A DNA stretch of 9,002 nt from NCBI GenBank assembly GCA_036644375.1, contig JAVXQD010000058.1, positions 1-9,002 of the forward strand, given 5' to 3'. The DNA is from CALWZE01 sp036644375. GTDB lineage: Bacteria > Bacillota > Clostridia > Oscillospirales > Ruminococcaceae. Every line of letters begins with the position of its first letter. The first letter of the stretch is position 1. Positions 1 to 7,095 of this stretch are shown here, one piece after another. Both the position numbers and the translations under genes were made by a program. The notes under the pieces were generated by a model that saw nothing but the letters and a program-made list of their open reading frames with translations, was not told the origin of the DNA and ran no database searches.

Positions 1-107
1 GTTCCACCGCGAAGCCTGCCGTCTTCGAGCAGATATTCATATAAGCTACCGTCTGCCTCTGGCGAAACAGGCTGTGCAGCAAACGTATATCCCTGTAGAT
101 TGCTCAA
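1..107 (-). CDS. Unidentified tail-tip gene, 5' end only
   Basis: TTG at 107 follows the previous stop (TAA) with no gap and is preceded by a perfect ribosome site. The 35 visible residues read MSNLQGYTFAAQPVSPEADG, then SLYEYLLEDGRLRGG, and the frame is still open at the window edge. The 'Q..Y.F.AQPV.P..D...Y....DG.L.G' pattern recalls small proteins that follow the hub in clostridial prophages, but I do not recognise a function; it may be part of the tip or host-binding apparatus. Confidence 0.65.
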   Translation of the reverse strand, partial: MSNLQGYTFAAQPVSPEADGSLYEYLLEDGRLRGG

Positions 108-1073
108 TTAGATCACCTCCAAAGATTTTTCTGTCATTGTCACTTTGAGTTCTCCCGACTTTATGAGATATCGGTCATCCTTTTGAGATTTGATTATCCG
201 TGAAACGTAGGATGTCACGACTCCGCCGTGAAGTCGAATGTTGAGCTTGTCATAGAATCCAATCTGCTTAGATGTGTAGAATTCTATGCTGTGAGAATGG
301 CTGTTTTTTGCAAATCTATCTGCAACAATATCAGCCACTTTCGACTGGTCTTTTACGACCAAGGCCTCCCACTTTCCCGTAGCACGCGGGGCGCTACCCG
401 GTGTGACAGTTATGGTGCCATCTGCGAGCAGATAGTAATCTGTACCGACGCCCTCCACAACAGCTGTTATTTTGGCCACAGATGAATAGGAATACTTCTC
501 GTCGGTTAACTCGTGTGCCGTCTCGGAAAAGTCTATGTTGTGCGTTGCAACCGGCCTCGCGGTAATCGTAACGGTTAGATTATCTCCATCAACCGCGAAA
601 GAGGTGAAAACACCCTTGACGCGACGCGCCAAAGCGATATATGACTTTAAGTTGTAGAGATAATCGTCCTCTATGTCCGGCTTGATAAACGAGGTGCTTG
701 TAAGTGGCTCAGTGATATCGAGGAACGGCATCGCATAGGCAGCATCCGATACAGTGCCGAAGGCTGCGGTGAGTTGTGCGGCGATAAAAGTCTCTGTGCT
801 CACGCCGGCTCCAGTGTAGACAAGGTCACGGGAGAACGCCGAGAGTATGCCAGTGCAGTTGATTTTTGTCTGTCCATTCTCGGGCGCTGCGTCGCGGACT
901 ACCCCAATATAACCCTCGGTGATAAGGAAATCGCCATTAATGTCTTGAAGTTCTCCCTTGACATCGACGGGGGACACGTTGTCGTAAATCGACTCAAGTG
1001 TCAACTTCCATGCAATAGCGTCAAAGGTGGCGTACGTCTTAAAGGTGTTTCTCCGTTTCAAATATACTTTCAT
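108..1073 (-). CDS. Phage tail hub-like protein (tail-associated)
   Basis: A 321-residue, beta-rich structural protein directly after the distal tail protein, so probably the hub beneath it (the place of gp27/Tal-type proteins). The ATG at 1073 has AGGAG nine bases upstream; an earlier Met at 1157 lies inside the previous gene and has no ribosome site. N-terminal segment MKVYLKRRNTFKTYATFDAI, then a strand-rich stretch KGELQDINGDFLITEGYIGVV, a GILSAFSRDLVYTG segment, a helix pair about residues 120-170, and a C-terminal VTSYVSRIIKSQKDDRYLIKSGEL end often seen in small tail hub proteins. It has no visible peptidase or lysozyme motif, and at this length it lacks the long host-specific extension of many Tal proteins, which may be on the next gene. 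Function is by position; moderate certainty. Confidence 0.6.
   Translation of the reverse strand: MKVYLKRRNTFKTYATFDAIAWKLTLESIYDNVSPVDVKGELQDINGDFLITEGYIGVVRDAAPENGQTKINCTGILSAFSRDLVYTGAGVSTETFIAAQLTAAFGTVSDAAYAMPFLDITEPLTSTSFIKPDIEDDYLYNLKSYIALARRVKGVFTSFAVDGDNLTVTITARPVATHNIDFSETAHELTDEKYSYSSVAKITAVVEGVGTDYYLLADGTITVTPGSAPRATGKWEALVVKDQSKVADIVADRFAKNSHSHSIEFYTSKQIGFYDKLNIRLHGGVVTSYVSRIIKSQKDDRYLIKSGELKVTMTEKSLEVI
111..120 (-). promoter_or_regulatory. Perfect 10-base ribosome binding site before a TTG start
   Basis: GGAGGTGATC matches the 16S anti-Shine-Dalgarno sequence over ten bases. It is made from the last codons of the hub gene, and leaves eight bases from GGAGG to the TTG at 107. 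Such a strong site explains use of the weak TTG start. Confidence 0.75.
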
Positions 1074-1075
1074 GT

Positions 1076-1927
1076 TCACCGGCTCCTGTAATAGTCGTAA
1101 ATTTGGATTAGTGCCGTTGTGACGACATTTGTATCCGCTGACAACGTCAGCTCGCACGTCTTGTTAAGTGGAATCTGGAAAAAGTTCTCGTTCGCTAGAT
1201 TGAGATATTGTGAGGCGTCCACTCCGTCAATATCTATGCCTGACCTGTTTTCTATCGTGGAAAATGTCACAATTGAACCGCTTTGCACTGTAGTGCGCAG
1301 TTTCATACGGCCATATTCTTCACCGCTCAAAACATCAGTAAGCGTGAATACAGGGTTGGTGAGTGGACCTGCTATAGCTATGACGAGTCCAGACGGTATG
1401 TGCCCCTGGGCCCTCACTTCAACGGATGAGGAAAAACGTCCCGTCTGATAACGATAGGGGTATCTGTAGGTGTAACGCTTTGAGTCCCCGCCAGACGACG
1501 AGGGCTCGAGGCGCATTGAAATAGGGTTTTGCTTGTACCACGGCGTGAGTTTGTTGAATACCACAGGCACGGTAAGATATCCACCGTCGCCGATTTCCGT
1601 TTTCTCGAAAGTGTCTATTTCGACGGAACTGAAGAATTGCACATCAAGCGGCTGATAGGCAAATTCAAGCTCATAGCCTTTGTTCATCCAGTCCACGAAC
1701 ACCATATAGTCCGCATATGGGTTTGCTCTTGTGAAGACGAGATCACCGCCGCATTGTCCTTGAGGCTCTTTCTTTTTGTTGGTAACCGCATAGAAACCGT
1801 GATTGAGTGCACCATATGTAGGCGCAAGCTGATAGCCAAATCCGAACGGGTTGATGAGGCGCATGCCACTTTCTCCGTTTAGTCCGTAGTTTTCACCGAG
1901 AGAGTTTTTAAGCCAGAACTTACGCAC
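1076..1927 (-). CDS. Distal tail protein (Dit)
   Basis: About 283 residues forming the ring at the tail tip that links tube and adsorption apparatus. I favour the GTG at 1927 (MRKFWLKNSLGENYGLNG) because a GGGGG(AT) stretch at 1937-1941 is nine bases away; the ATG at 1936 touches that stretch and would add three residues. Features of the family are the N-terminal 'FWLKN..GE...LN', then RLINPFGFGYQLAPTYG, a 'YADYMVFVDWMNKGYELEFAYQP' region at ~75-95, and LTVPVVFNKLTPWYK closing the N-terminal domain at ~130. The C-terminal half is beta-rich, with a Tyr-Arg-rich joint (RYTYRYPYRYQTG). Its start overlaps the lost end of the tape measure frame and its stop lies two bases before the next ATG. Confidence 0.75.
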   Translation of the reverse strand: MRKFWLKNSLGENYGLNGESGMRLINPFGFGYQLAPTYGALNHGFYAVTNKKKEPQGQCGGDLVFTRANPYADYMVFVDWMNKGYELEFAYQPLDVQFFSSVEIDTFEKTEIGDGGYLTVPVVFNKLTPWYKQNPISMRLEPSSSGGDSKRYTYRYPYRYQTGRFSSSVEVRAQGHIPSGLVIAIAGPLTNPVFTLTDVLSGEEYGRMKLRTTVQSGSIVTFSTIENRSGIDIDGVDASQYLNLANENFFQIPLNKTCELTLSADTNVVTTALIQIYDYYRSR

Positions 1928-2251
1928 TCGTTTCATCCCCCATTCTTACGTTGAATTTCTCAAAGATATAGTCAAGCTGCTCGTTCGAGAGGTTTTGTGG
2001 CTTGATGATAACTGTAGTGGTATTTGTTGTTGATGTCGGAGCGCTACGCTCGATGTCCTCAGCATCGAATCCTCTTATAGCCTGAAGTCGCCTGTTGATG
2101 GAATCCGTGAAATCAAGATCAAGCGAGTGATCTACGACATTCTGTAGGGAGTCCGCTACCTTCTTCTTTTGCTTTTCAAAGCCGACGATGAAGCCCTCGT
2201 CAATGTCAACAGCAATTTCCTCTGTGGCCTTTGATGGCGAGTGCGATCTGG
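1920..2251 (-). pseudogene. Out-of-frame C-terminal part of the tape measure gene
   Basis: In the -1 frame relative to the tape measure frame, an open stretch begins around 2240 (SPSKATEEIAVDIDEGFIVG) and runs about 106 residues to TAA at 1922-1920. It contains a charged helix (FEKQKKKVADSLQNVVDHSL), an Ala/Arg segment ending DAEDIERSAP, a Thr/Ser linker, and a final VIIKPQNLSNEQLDYIFEKF block typical of the end of Bacillota tape measure proteins. It ends overlapping the next gene, as the true gene end should. It has no ribosome site or start of its own, so it is almost certainly detached from the tape measure by a small indel (loss of one base or gain of two near 2241-2251), either a real mutation or a sequence error. 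A programmed shift is less likely: no slippery heptamer is present. Confidence 0.75.
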
Positions 2252-5200
2252 CAGCGCACTTTTCACAACGCTTGCCATAGCTTCGGCCAGAGCACCAGAT
2301 CGGGAATTCACGCCAGAAATAAGTCCATCTACCAGACTCACACCGATAGTGTTCATTTGCGGAACAAGCGACGCGGTAGCCGTGGTGACGGTCGTTTTGA
2401 GTTTTGTCAGTTCGGCATTTGTTTTTGTTTGAATTTCAGCAAATTTGGTGATGAAGCCCGTGACAGATAGTTCGCTGCTCTGCTTCATAGTTTCGTTAAG
2501 CGAGCTGCCAAATAGCGTTGCAGCACCCGTGACCAGCGCGGTGCTATCGGTTATGCCATTCGCGAGCCCAAGCCCGTAATTATATCCGCTTTCATACATG
2601 ACCGTCGACGGCGACGCGATGCCCATAGCTGAGTTCGCGGCGTCTACAGCTGCTTGTCCCGCTGCTCCAGCCGCTTCTGTGACCGCTCCCGTTCCTTCGG
2701 TAATCCCTGATGAAAGCCCTGCGCTGAAGTTTATGCCTGCCGCATCGGCGTCAACTCCAACGCTTGCAAATGCGGAACTAACAGCGTCAGCAAAACCAGA
2801 GAAATCAGCTGCGGCGGCCGCTTCCTCTATCTCTGATAAGGCTTCTTCAAGTCCGATTTTCGCAGCGGCTATTTCGTCGGAAAGCGCGTTACGCGCTTGT
2901 AGGTTCTCTCCGAAAGATGTGTTGATGCTGTCAACAAACGTCTGGGCGTCTCCGCTCATCCCTTCAAGAGATCCGCCAGCATCTTCAACACCCTGAATGA
3001 TTGTTGCGAGATAACCAGCACTTTCAGCGGATCCGTCAGAGAGTGACTGCACGAGACCTTCATCCAGTCCATATTGTGCTGCTTTCTGGAGATTTTCCGT
3101 ATAGGACGCAAGATTCGCGGTTTGTTCCGCCCACCGTGAAATCATTTCTTCGACGGTGTCTGTGTCTGCGGATACCTCCGCGGCAAAAGAGTCAAAAAGC
3201 CCTATCTGCGAGTTTATGCTATCAAAAGCAGCATCGCGAGCTTCTTTATACGACAGAGCGAGCTGTTGAATCTGAGTAGTGATACCACTGATTGCCGAGT
3301 TGCTCGCTTCAGTCGAGGAGGTTGAGCTGTCTTGTGCCGATGTTAAATTGTCAAAAGCTTCTTCTACAAGTCCGATTTCTTCTTCGTACTCAGACAAATA
3401 TTCTTCGCTGTCCTCAACGGCTTCGGTGTATGTGTCGATTCGATCTTGAGCTTCCCACATCCTATCTCCGTAGGTCTGTAAGGACTGTTCAAGCTCAAAA
3501 TACTCAGCGTCAAGCTGAGTCATAGGATCAACCATATAACCGTATTCGTCCGAAAGAGCGGTGACTTTAACCTCTGCCTCACCATATAGCTCGTTCATAT
3601 GGTCAATGGTAGACTGGTGTTCTTGCTGGATAGCGTCAAGGTCGCTCTGCGCCCGAGTTAGTTCTATGCTGTTGCGCTCTGCCTCAAGCAGCACATCAGC
3701 ATAAGCCCCGTATTGCGCCGTGACCCTCTCTTGCATTGCTTGAGCAAGTGCATTTGCTTTCCACGCTTCAGTGTTCGCACGAAGTGCGGATGTCCCACCG
3801 ATAATCTCGTCTGTTTCAAGGTTGATATAGTTTGCGAGGTCAGGAACGACCTGGCAGAGTAAGGCAAGTGTATTATGATATTCGCGTTGGGATTCCGCTG
3901 ATGTGAGGCCAGAGCGTTCGAGTTCCTCAAGCTTTGTGATATACCGATTTACAACAGCGGTAGCCGCTTCGGTCGCCGTCGCATTCTGCTCGTAGGTCGC
4001 ATTTGCATCATCAAACGCTTCGCCCATCTCCCGTGTAGCCGCAGTGAGCTCCTTAACGGATGGCGTCGCGCTATCAGAAGCGGTGACAGCCAATGCAGCG
4101 AGCGACGCTACAAGGGCTACAACTCCAATTACAATGCCTGCTGGCGTAGCCATGAAAGTCAAGAATGACTTCCCAAGTAGAGTCGTAGCTATTGTGGCAA
4201 TCTTTGTTACTGTAACGTATACACCAAGACCTGCAGTTAGAGTTACTACGCCAGTAAGCACCGCAGTTGTAACAGGCACTAAAGCGTCGCTTTCTTCGAC
4301 CATGTCGGAGAGCCAATCAAGAACGGTTATACCGCCATCTGCAAGTCTCTTTGTTGCAGGCGTTAATTTGTCACCCACAGCAATGCCGAGGTTATTAACG
4401 CTGTTGGAGAGCATTGTCATTTTGCTCTCGGTGGTTTCGTATCTAAGAGATGTCTCGCGTGCCAACGCTGCATTTTCATTCCACGCCATATTCGCCGTAT
4501 CAATTGCGGACGTCAAATGTCCTGTCTGGTTTTCTGCATTGGCGAGCGATGTGATCATCTGCATCATACGGGTCTCGGTAATTCCAAGGGTGTTGAGCGT
4601 TACCGTTGCCGACGAATCCAGATTATTGAGATTACCAATAAACGTGGTAAGAGCGGCGGCAGCGTCCTTTCCCCAGAGCTGTGTAAACTCTGCGGCGCTC
4701 ATGCCGGCAGCGCCAGCCCATGCATCGAGGTTTTCGCCTGTCTCGACAGCGCGCTGCATCTCCATGATGAGCTTGCTCATCTGAGTGCCACCGGTGGCTG
4801 ATTCAATCCCGACAGACGTTACAGCTGTAGAGAGCGCCATCATTTCGGCTTCGCTCATCTGCGCATTGTTGCCGGCAGCCGCGATGGCAAGCGACATATC
4901 AGCTATACGCTGCTCGTTGGTGGCAAAGTTATTTCCGAGAGCGACAAGCGTTGAGCCGAGATTTTCATAGAACGAGGCATCCATGCCGGTGATGGCAGAA
5001 AACTGAGCCAGCATGGTAGCAGCCTCTTCCGAGGTAAGGTTGGTCGCGACGCCGAGTCCCGCCATTACCGTAGTAAATTCGAGCAGAGCACTATTTGCAA
5101 TACCGAGTTGCCCCGCGGTCTCGGCGATTTTCGCAAGCTCTGTAGTGGTTAAAGGAATTTTGGTGGAAAGGTCTTTGATATCCTCTCCCATGGCGGCGAG

Positions 5201-5962
5201 CTCATCCTGTGTCAAGTCGGTAGTCTTAGCCACCCCAGCCATCGCGCTTTCAAACTCGATTGAGGCAGTCACACATGCTTCCATAGCATCTGCGGCGTTC
5301 TTCAGGGCTGTCATAAGCCCAATAGTGCCAAGCGACGCAGCCAAGGCGTCAACAGGATCAATCGTATTGGAAACTTCCTTGCCGAACTTATCTATAGAAG
5401 TGGCACACCCGTCAGCACTGCCAGCAGCTTCCTGTAAATACTGATCATTCTTGGCGATTTCAAGATTAAGGTTGCCGAGTTGAGCTTTAGCGTTGTTTAA
5501 CTGCGTCTGCCACCCATTCACGCCTTTCTGGGCACTCTGTAAATAGCGTTCGTTGTCCGCAAGTTCCGTATTAAGCCTTTTGTTTTCCTCGACAAGCTCA
5601 GCTTCTTCTTTTGAAGTGTCATCAGCAGAAGCTCGAAGCTTTTCGAGCGCTGTATTGTTTTTCTCGATTTGGGCAGTCAGTTCCTGCTTTTTTTGAGCAT
5701 ACACCGACGTGGCGCCATTAGCGTTTTCAAGGGCTTTTTGAAGCTCGCCGATCTTCTGCGTAAGTTTAGCTTTTATGTCATGTAGAGATGCATCCTTGGC
5801 CTTGAGCGCATCAATCGAATTTGCTTGTCCTGCAAACTCGCTTTTTGTCAGTTTGAGAGCGGATTGTAAAGTCTTGAGCTCGGTGTTAATACCAGAGATG
5901 GCCGACTTATATGCCGCCTCTCCGCTGATAGCGAGTTTGGTTGAAATAGTCCTGACAGCCAA
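2156..5962 (-). CDS. Tape measure protein, C-terminus frameshifted
   Basis: The tape measure sets tail length, fills the tube before DNA leaves and may help cross the host membrane. From TTG 5962 the frame runs 1268 residues, but the last ~31 (after VVKSAL, from about 2251) are out-of-frame Arg-rich sequence; about 1237 are authentic. Residues ~30-200 are a heptad-like coiled coil rich in Lys, Glu and Leu. Residues ~225-445 match the phage minor tail/tape measure core (SIEFESAMAGVAKTTDL, then KIAETAGQLGIANSALLEF, and TGGTQMSKLIMEMQRAV). Residues ~560-630 are long hydrophobic membrane-type segments. More coiled coil follows (~750-900). The end has repeated units 'AG-x-GL-x2-GI' and a GIASPS motif. 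With the tail piece restored (~1346 residues) the usual 0.15 nm per residue suggests a tail near 200 nm. Confidence 0.9.
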   Translation of the reverse strand: MAVRTISTKLAISGEAAYKSAISGINTELKTLQSALKLTKSEFAGQANSIDALKAKDASLHDIKAKLTQKIGELQKALENANGATSVYAQKKQELTAQIEKNNTALEKLRASADDTSKEEAELVEENKRLNTELADNERYLQSAQKGVNGWQTQLNNAKAQLGNLNLEIAKNDQYLQEAAGSADGCATSIDKFGKEVSNTIDPVDALAASLGTIGLMTALKNAADAMEACVTASIEFESAMAGVAKTTDLTQDELAAMGEDIKDLSTKIPLTTTELAKIAETAGQLGIANSALLEFTTVMAGLGVATNLTSEEAATMLAQFSAITGMDASFYENLGSTLVALGNNFATNEQRIADMSLAIAAAGNNAQMSEAEMMALSTAVTSVGIESATGGTQMSKLIMEMQRAVETGENLDAWAGAAGMSAAEFTQLWGKDAAAALTTFIGNLNNLDSSATVTLNTLGITETRMMQMITSLANAENQTGHLTSAIDTANMAWNENAALARETSLRYETTESKMTMLSNSVNNLGIAVGDKLTPATKRLADGGITVLDWLSDMVEESDALVPVTTAVLTGVVTLTAGLGVYVTVTKIATIATTLLGKSFLTFMATPAGIVIGVVALVASLAALAVTASDSATPSVKELTAATREMGEAFDDANATYEQNATATEAATAVVNRYITKLEELERSGLTSAESQREYHNTLALLCQVVPDLANYINLETDEIIGGTSALRANTEAWKANALAQAMQERVTAQYGAYADVLLEAERNSIELTRAQSDLDAIQQEHQSTIDHMNELYGEAEVKVTALSDEYGYMVDPMTQLDAEYFELEQSLQTYGDRMWEAQDRIDTYTEAVEDSEEYLSEYEEEIGLVEEAFDNLTSAQDSSTSSTEASNSAISGITTQIQQLALSYKEARDAAFDSINSQIGLFDSFAAEVSADTDTVEEMISRWAEQTANLASYTENLQKAAQYGLDEGLVQSLSDGSAESAGYLATIIQGVEDAGGSLEGMSGDAQTFVDSINTSFGENLQARNALSDEIAAAKIGLEEALSEIEEAAAAADFSGFADAVSSAFASVGVDADAAGINFSAGLSSGITEGTGAVTEAAGAAGQAAVDAANSAMGIASPSTVMYESGYNYGLGLANGITDSTALVTGAATLFGSSLNETMKQSSELSVTGFITKFAEIQTKTNAELTKLKTTVTTATASLVPQMNTIGVSLVDGLISGVNSRSGALAEAMASVVKSALPDRTRHQRPQRKLLLTLTRASSSALKSKRRR

Positions 5963-5973
5963 TGCTCTGTACA

Positions 5974-5979
5974 CCTCCT
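5974..5979 (-). promoter_or_regulatory. Ribosome binding site choosing a TTG start for the tape measure
   Basis: AGGAGG(TG) sits here. The GTG at 5974 overlaps the site itself and cannot be its start; the next in-frame start is TTG at 5962, 11 bases downstream, giving MAVRTISTKLAISGEAAY, the usual type of tape measure N-terminus. Confidence 0.65.
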
Positions 5980-6003
5980 ACAGAAGACATCGGCACTTTG
6001 GCA

Positions 6004-6174
6004 CTACTTGTCTTTTTTGTTTTCGGGTAGTCTTATTTCAAACTCCCTGCCGCAGCTGCGACCTTTGCACTTAACCCATATGCCGCGGCTTACCGCATCG
6101 AGATCTTTTTTAATAGGCATCCTGTATCCGCAGTGCGGGCAAGTGACTGGAGATAGCTCGTTATGTTTATTCAT
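6004..6174 (-). CDS. Small zinc-ribbon protein (Com-like), 56 residues
   Basis: A 56-residue protein starting at ATG 6174 and ending at TAG 6006-6004. It overlaps the previous gene by eight bases; its own ribosome site (GAAAAAG) is weak, so it is probably translated by coupling. Four cysteines at residues 12, 15, 36 and 41 (CPHC ... CKGRSC) form a likely zinc knuckle pair, followed by GREFEIRL and a Lys-rich end. The layout recalls the Com-like or cysteine-rich zinc-ribbon proteins of phages; Mu Com is an RNA-binding translation activator of mom. No mom-like gene is in this window, so the target is unknown. The spaced cysteines, the start that uses the neighbour's last codons, and the filling of an otherwise 190-base gap support that it is a real gene. 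Confidence 0.75.
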   Translation of the reverse strand: MNKHNELSPVTCPHCGYRMPIKKDLDAVSRGIWVKCKGRSCGREFEIRLPENKKDK

Positions 6175-6538
6175 CTTTTTCAATGTGGATTTCTTGCTTG
6201 TCGCTGATGCTACGTTCGGATTTCCGCTGCGTGTTGCACTCTACCATGAAGCCCACGATATACAGCATAATGTCCGATGCATCGGAGACGGTGGGCTTTC
6301 TCTGTTCAAAGATTTTTTCAAACGCGCCAACTTCAAGGACATCGTCGATGTCGCTCTTAAATTTAGCGAGAAGGTCCAATTTGGTTTTGACACCTTTAGC
6401 AATTTCCGATGCGACGTCTTTTTCCTCGAGAGTATGGCTGCGCACCTTGTCACCTGCATCAGTGCTGGTGTCAATGTCGAAGATGTTTCCTGCTATGGTT
6501 ATTTTTTCGTAATAGTCTCTGAATTCAAAAGCTTTCAT
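6167..6538 (-). CDS. Phage tail assembly chaperone-like protein (unknown family)
   Basis: A 123-residue acidic, mostly helical soluble protein. The ATG at 6538 overlaps the stop of the GT form (ATGA) and has AAAGAGG seven bases upstream. A short N-terminal beta part (FEFRDYYEKITIAGNIFDID) is followed by helices, with GAFEKIFEQRKPTVSDASDI and MLYIVGFMVE near residues 72-101. The 'G.(F/G)EKIF......S..D.M.YI' arrangement is like small tail chaperones that bind the tape measure in other Bacillota phages, and the position just ahead of the tape measure fits. It may therefore be a second chaperone beside G/GT. I do not recognise an exact family; the role is inference. It overlaps the next gene by eight bases (ATGAATAA). 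Confidence 0.5.
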   Translation of the reverse strand: MKAFEFRDYYEKITIAGNIFDIDTSTDAGDKVRSHTLEEKDVASEIAKGVKTKLDLLAKFKSDIDDVLEVGAFEKIFEQRKPTVSDASDIMLYIVGFMVECNTQRKSERSISDKQEIHIEKDE

Positions 6539-7079
6539 GCCGAATCCTCTTTCTTTTGGCGGCTGTGACGCTCGCCGTGTATTGATACCATGTCGAAAAA
6601 AATGCCCGGGTTCATTCGATAGAACTCAAGACGAGACATCCTTAATTGCGTAATCGCTATATAGTTGAGGCGGGAGCGATAGGTGCGATGTCTGTTTTTT
6701 TTTGCTCAAGTTCTTGTAAGCCCTCATCCACCTCTGATGACTTCTGCTGTGTTTCGCAGATATATCCCGCAGATATGGCATCTGAAACCGCTTGCTTCAT
6801 GATCTGAAAATCAATTGGCTTCATTCGAGGTGTGATGTCTTTTTCTTCAATCATCGGTTGCGAATCATGACCTTCATATCTACGCATAAGTTCTCCGTCG
6901 TTCGCCATTGTGATGAAGAACCACCTTAACGCTTCAAAACCCTCGCGGTCATCTTTTGAAATGATGTCGAGAGCTGCCTGAAGTGTACCAAACTTTTCCG
7001 TCATACCAAACATTACCTCGACTGAATAATTCAGCGTGACTTCACGTCCGTTTACCTTTGCCATTACAACTCTGTCCAC
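6535..7079 (-). CDS. Tail assembly chaperone, frameshifted long form (gpGT-like)
   Basis: A -1 shift at the nine-A run (6695-6703) replaces the last residues of the short form by a 53-residue extension, giving about 181 residues. The extension reads NRHRTYRSRLNYIAITQLRM, then SRLEFYRMNPGIFFDMVSIH and GERHSRQKKEDSA, then TGA at 6537-6535. It is open throughout, has the helical, Arg-rich, 'E-F-Y/W-R-M-N/T-P' look of T extensions in other phages, has no ribosome site of its own, and its stop overlaps the start of the next gene as ATGA, which is just what a real end would do. In lambda the T part binds the tape measure while the G part binds the tube protein; the same is inferred here. The slip efficiency cannot be read from sequence. 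Confidence 0.8.
6657..7079 (-). CDS. Tail assembly chaperone, short form (gpG-like)
   Basis: A 140-residue protein (135 if the ATG at 7064 is used) that would coat the tape measure protein in the cytoplasm until the tube forms. The GTG at 7079 has AGGAGG six bases upstream. Residues ~6-25 (MAKVNGREVTLNYSVEVMFG) are typical of Bacillota tail chaperones, followed by a helical middle with a FEALRWFFITMANDGELM segment and a charged tail SEVDEGLQELEQKK. The gene follows the major tail protein and precedes the tape measure, as in lambda G/T. The frame ends at a TAG 36 bases past a run of nine A's, where a -1 shift gives the longer product. Called from pattern and context, not by search. Confidence 0.75.
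   Translation of the reverse strand: MDRVVMAKVNGREVTLNYSVEVMFGMTEKFGTLQAALDIISKDDREGFEALRWFFITMANDGELMRRYEGHDSQPMIEEKDITPRMKPIDFQIMKQAVSDAISAGYICETQQKSSEVDEGLQELEQKKTDIAPIAPASTI
6695..6703 (-). promoter_or_regulatory. -1 ribosomal frameshift slippery site (A9)
   Basis: The message reads CAA AAA AAA ACA; the heptamer A_AAA_AAA in the zero frame allows both tRNAs to slip back one base, continuing as AAA AAC AGA. A GAGGG (6721-6725) lies 17 bases upstream, a little far to serve as an internal Shine-Dalgarno stimulator. Transcriptional slippage on nine A's is an alternative mechanism. Confidence 0.75.
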
Positions 7080-7085
7080 AAGTTT

Positions 7086-7091
7086 CCTCCT
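7086..7091 (-). promoter_or_regulatory. Ribosome binding site choosing a GTG start
   Basis: AGGAGG lies six bases before a GTG at 7079. The nearest in-frame ATG (7064) is 21 bases from it, too far for good initiation, so the site argues for the GTG start of the tail chaperone. Confidence 0.7.
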
Positions 7092-7095
7092 ATCT

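Noticed and set aside
1074..1157. A longer N-terminus for the hub-like protein, from ATG 1157
   Set aside because: The extra 28 codons lie inside the distal tail gene and have no ribosome site; ATG 1073 has AGGAG nine bases upstream.
2236..2266. Programmed frameshift as the explanation of the broken tape measure end
   Set aside because: The only A run (AAAA in GTG AAA AGT) is not a good slippery heptamer in frame, and slipping there would replace the SAL residues by unlikely text; a simple indel fits better.
4044..4784. Plus-strand open frame of 246 codons inside the tape measure gene
   Set aside because: It is antisense to a highly convincing coding sequence, is Ala/Ser/Val/Thr-rich as expected of a reversed frame over Ala-rich protein, and has no family-like pattern.
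5013..5444. Plus-strand open frame of 143 codons
   Set aside because: A reverse-frame shadow of the conserved tape measure core; same Ala/Ser/Val composition as other shadows.
6008..6568. Plus-strand open frame of 186 codons over the chaperone-like and zinc-ribbon genes
   Set aside because: Opposes three tightly overlapping minus-strand genes; its Phe/Ser/Leu-rich text has no recognisable motif.
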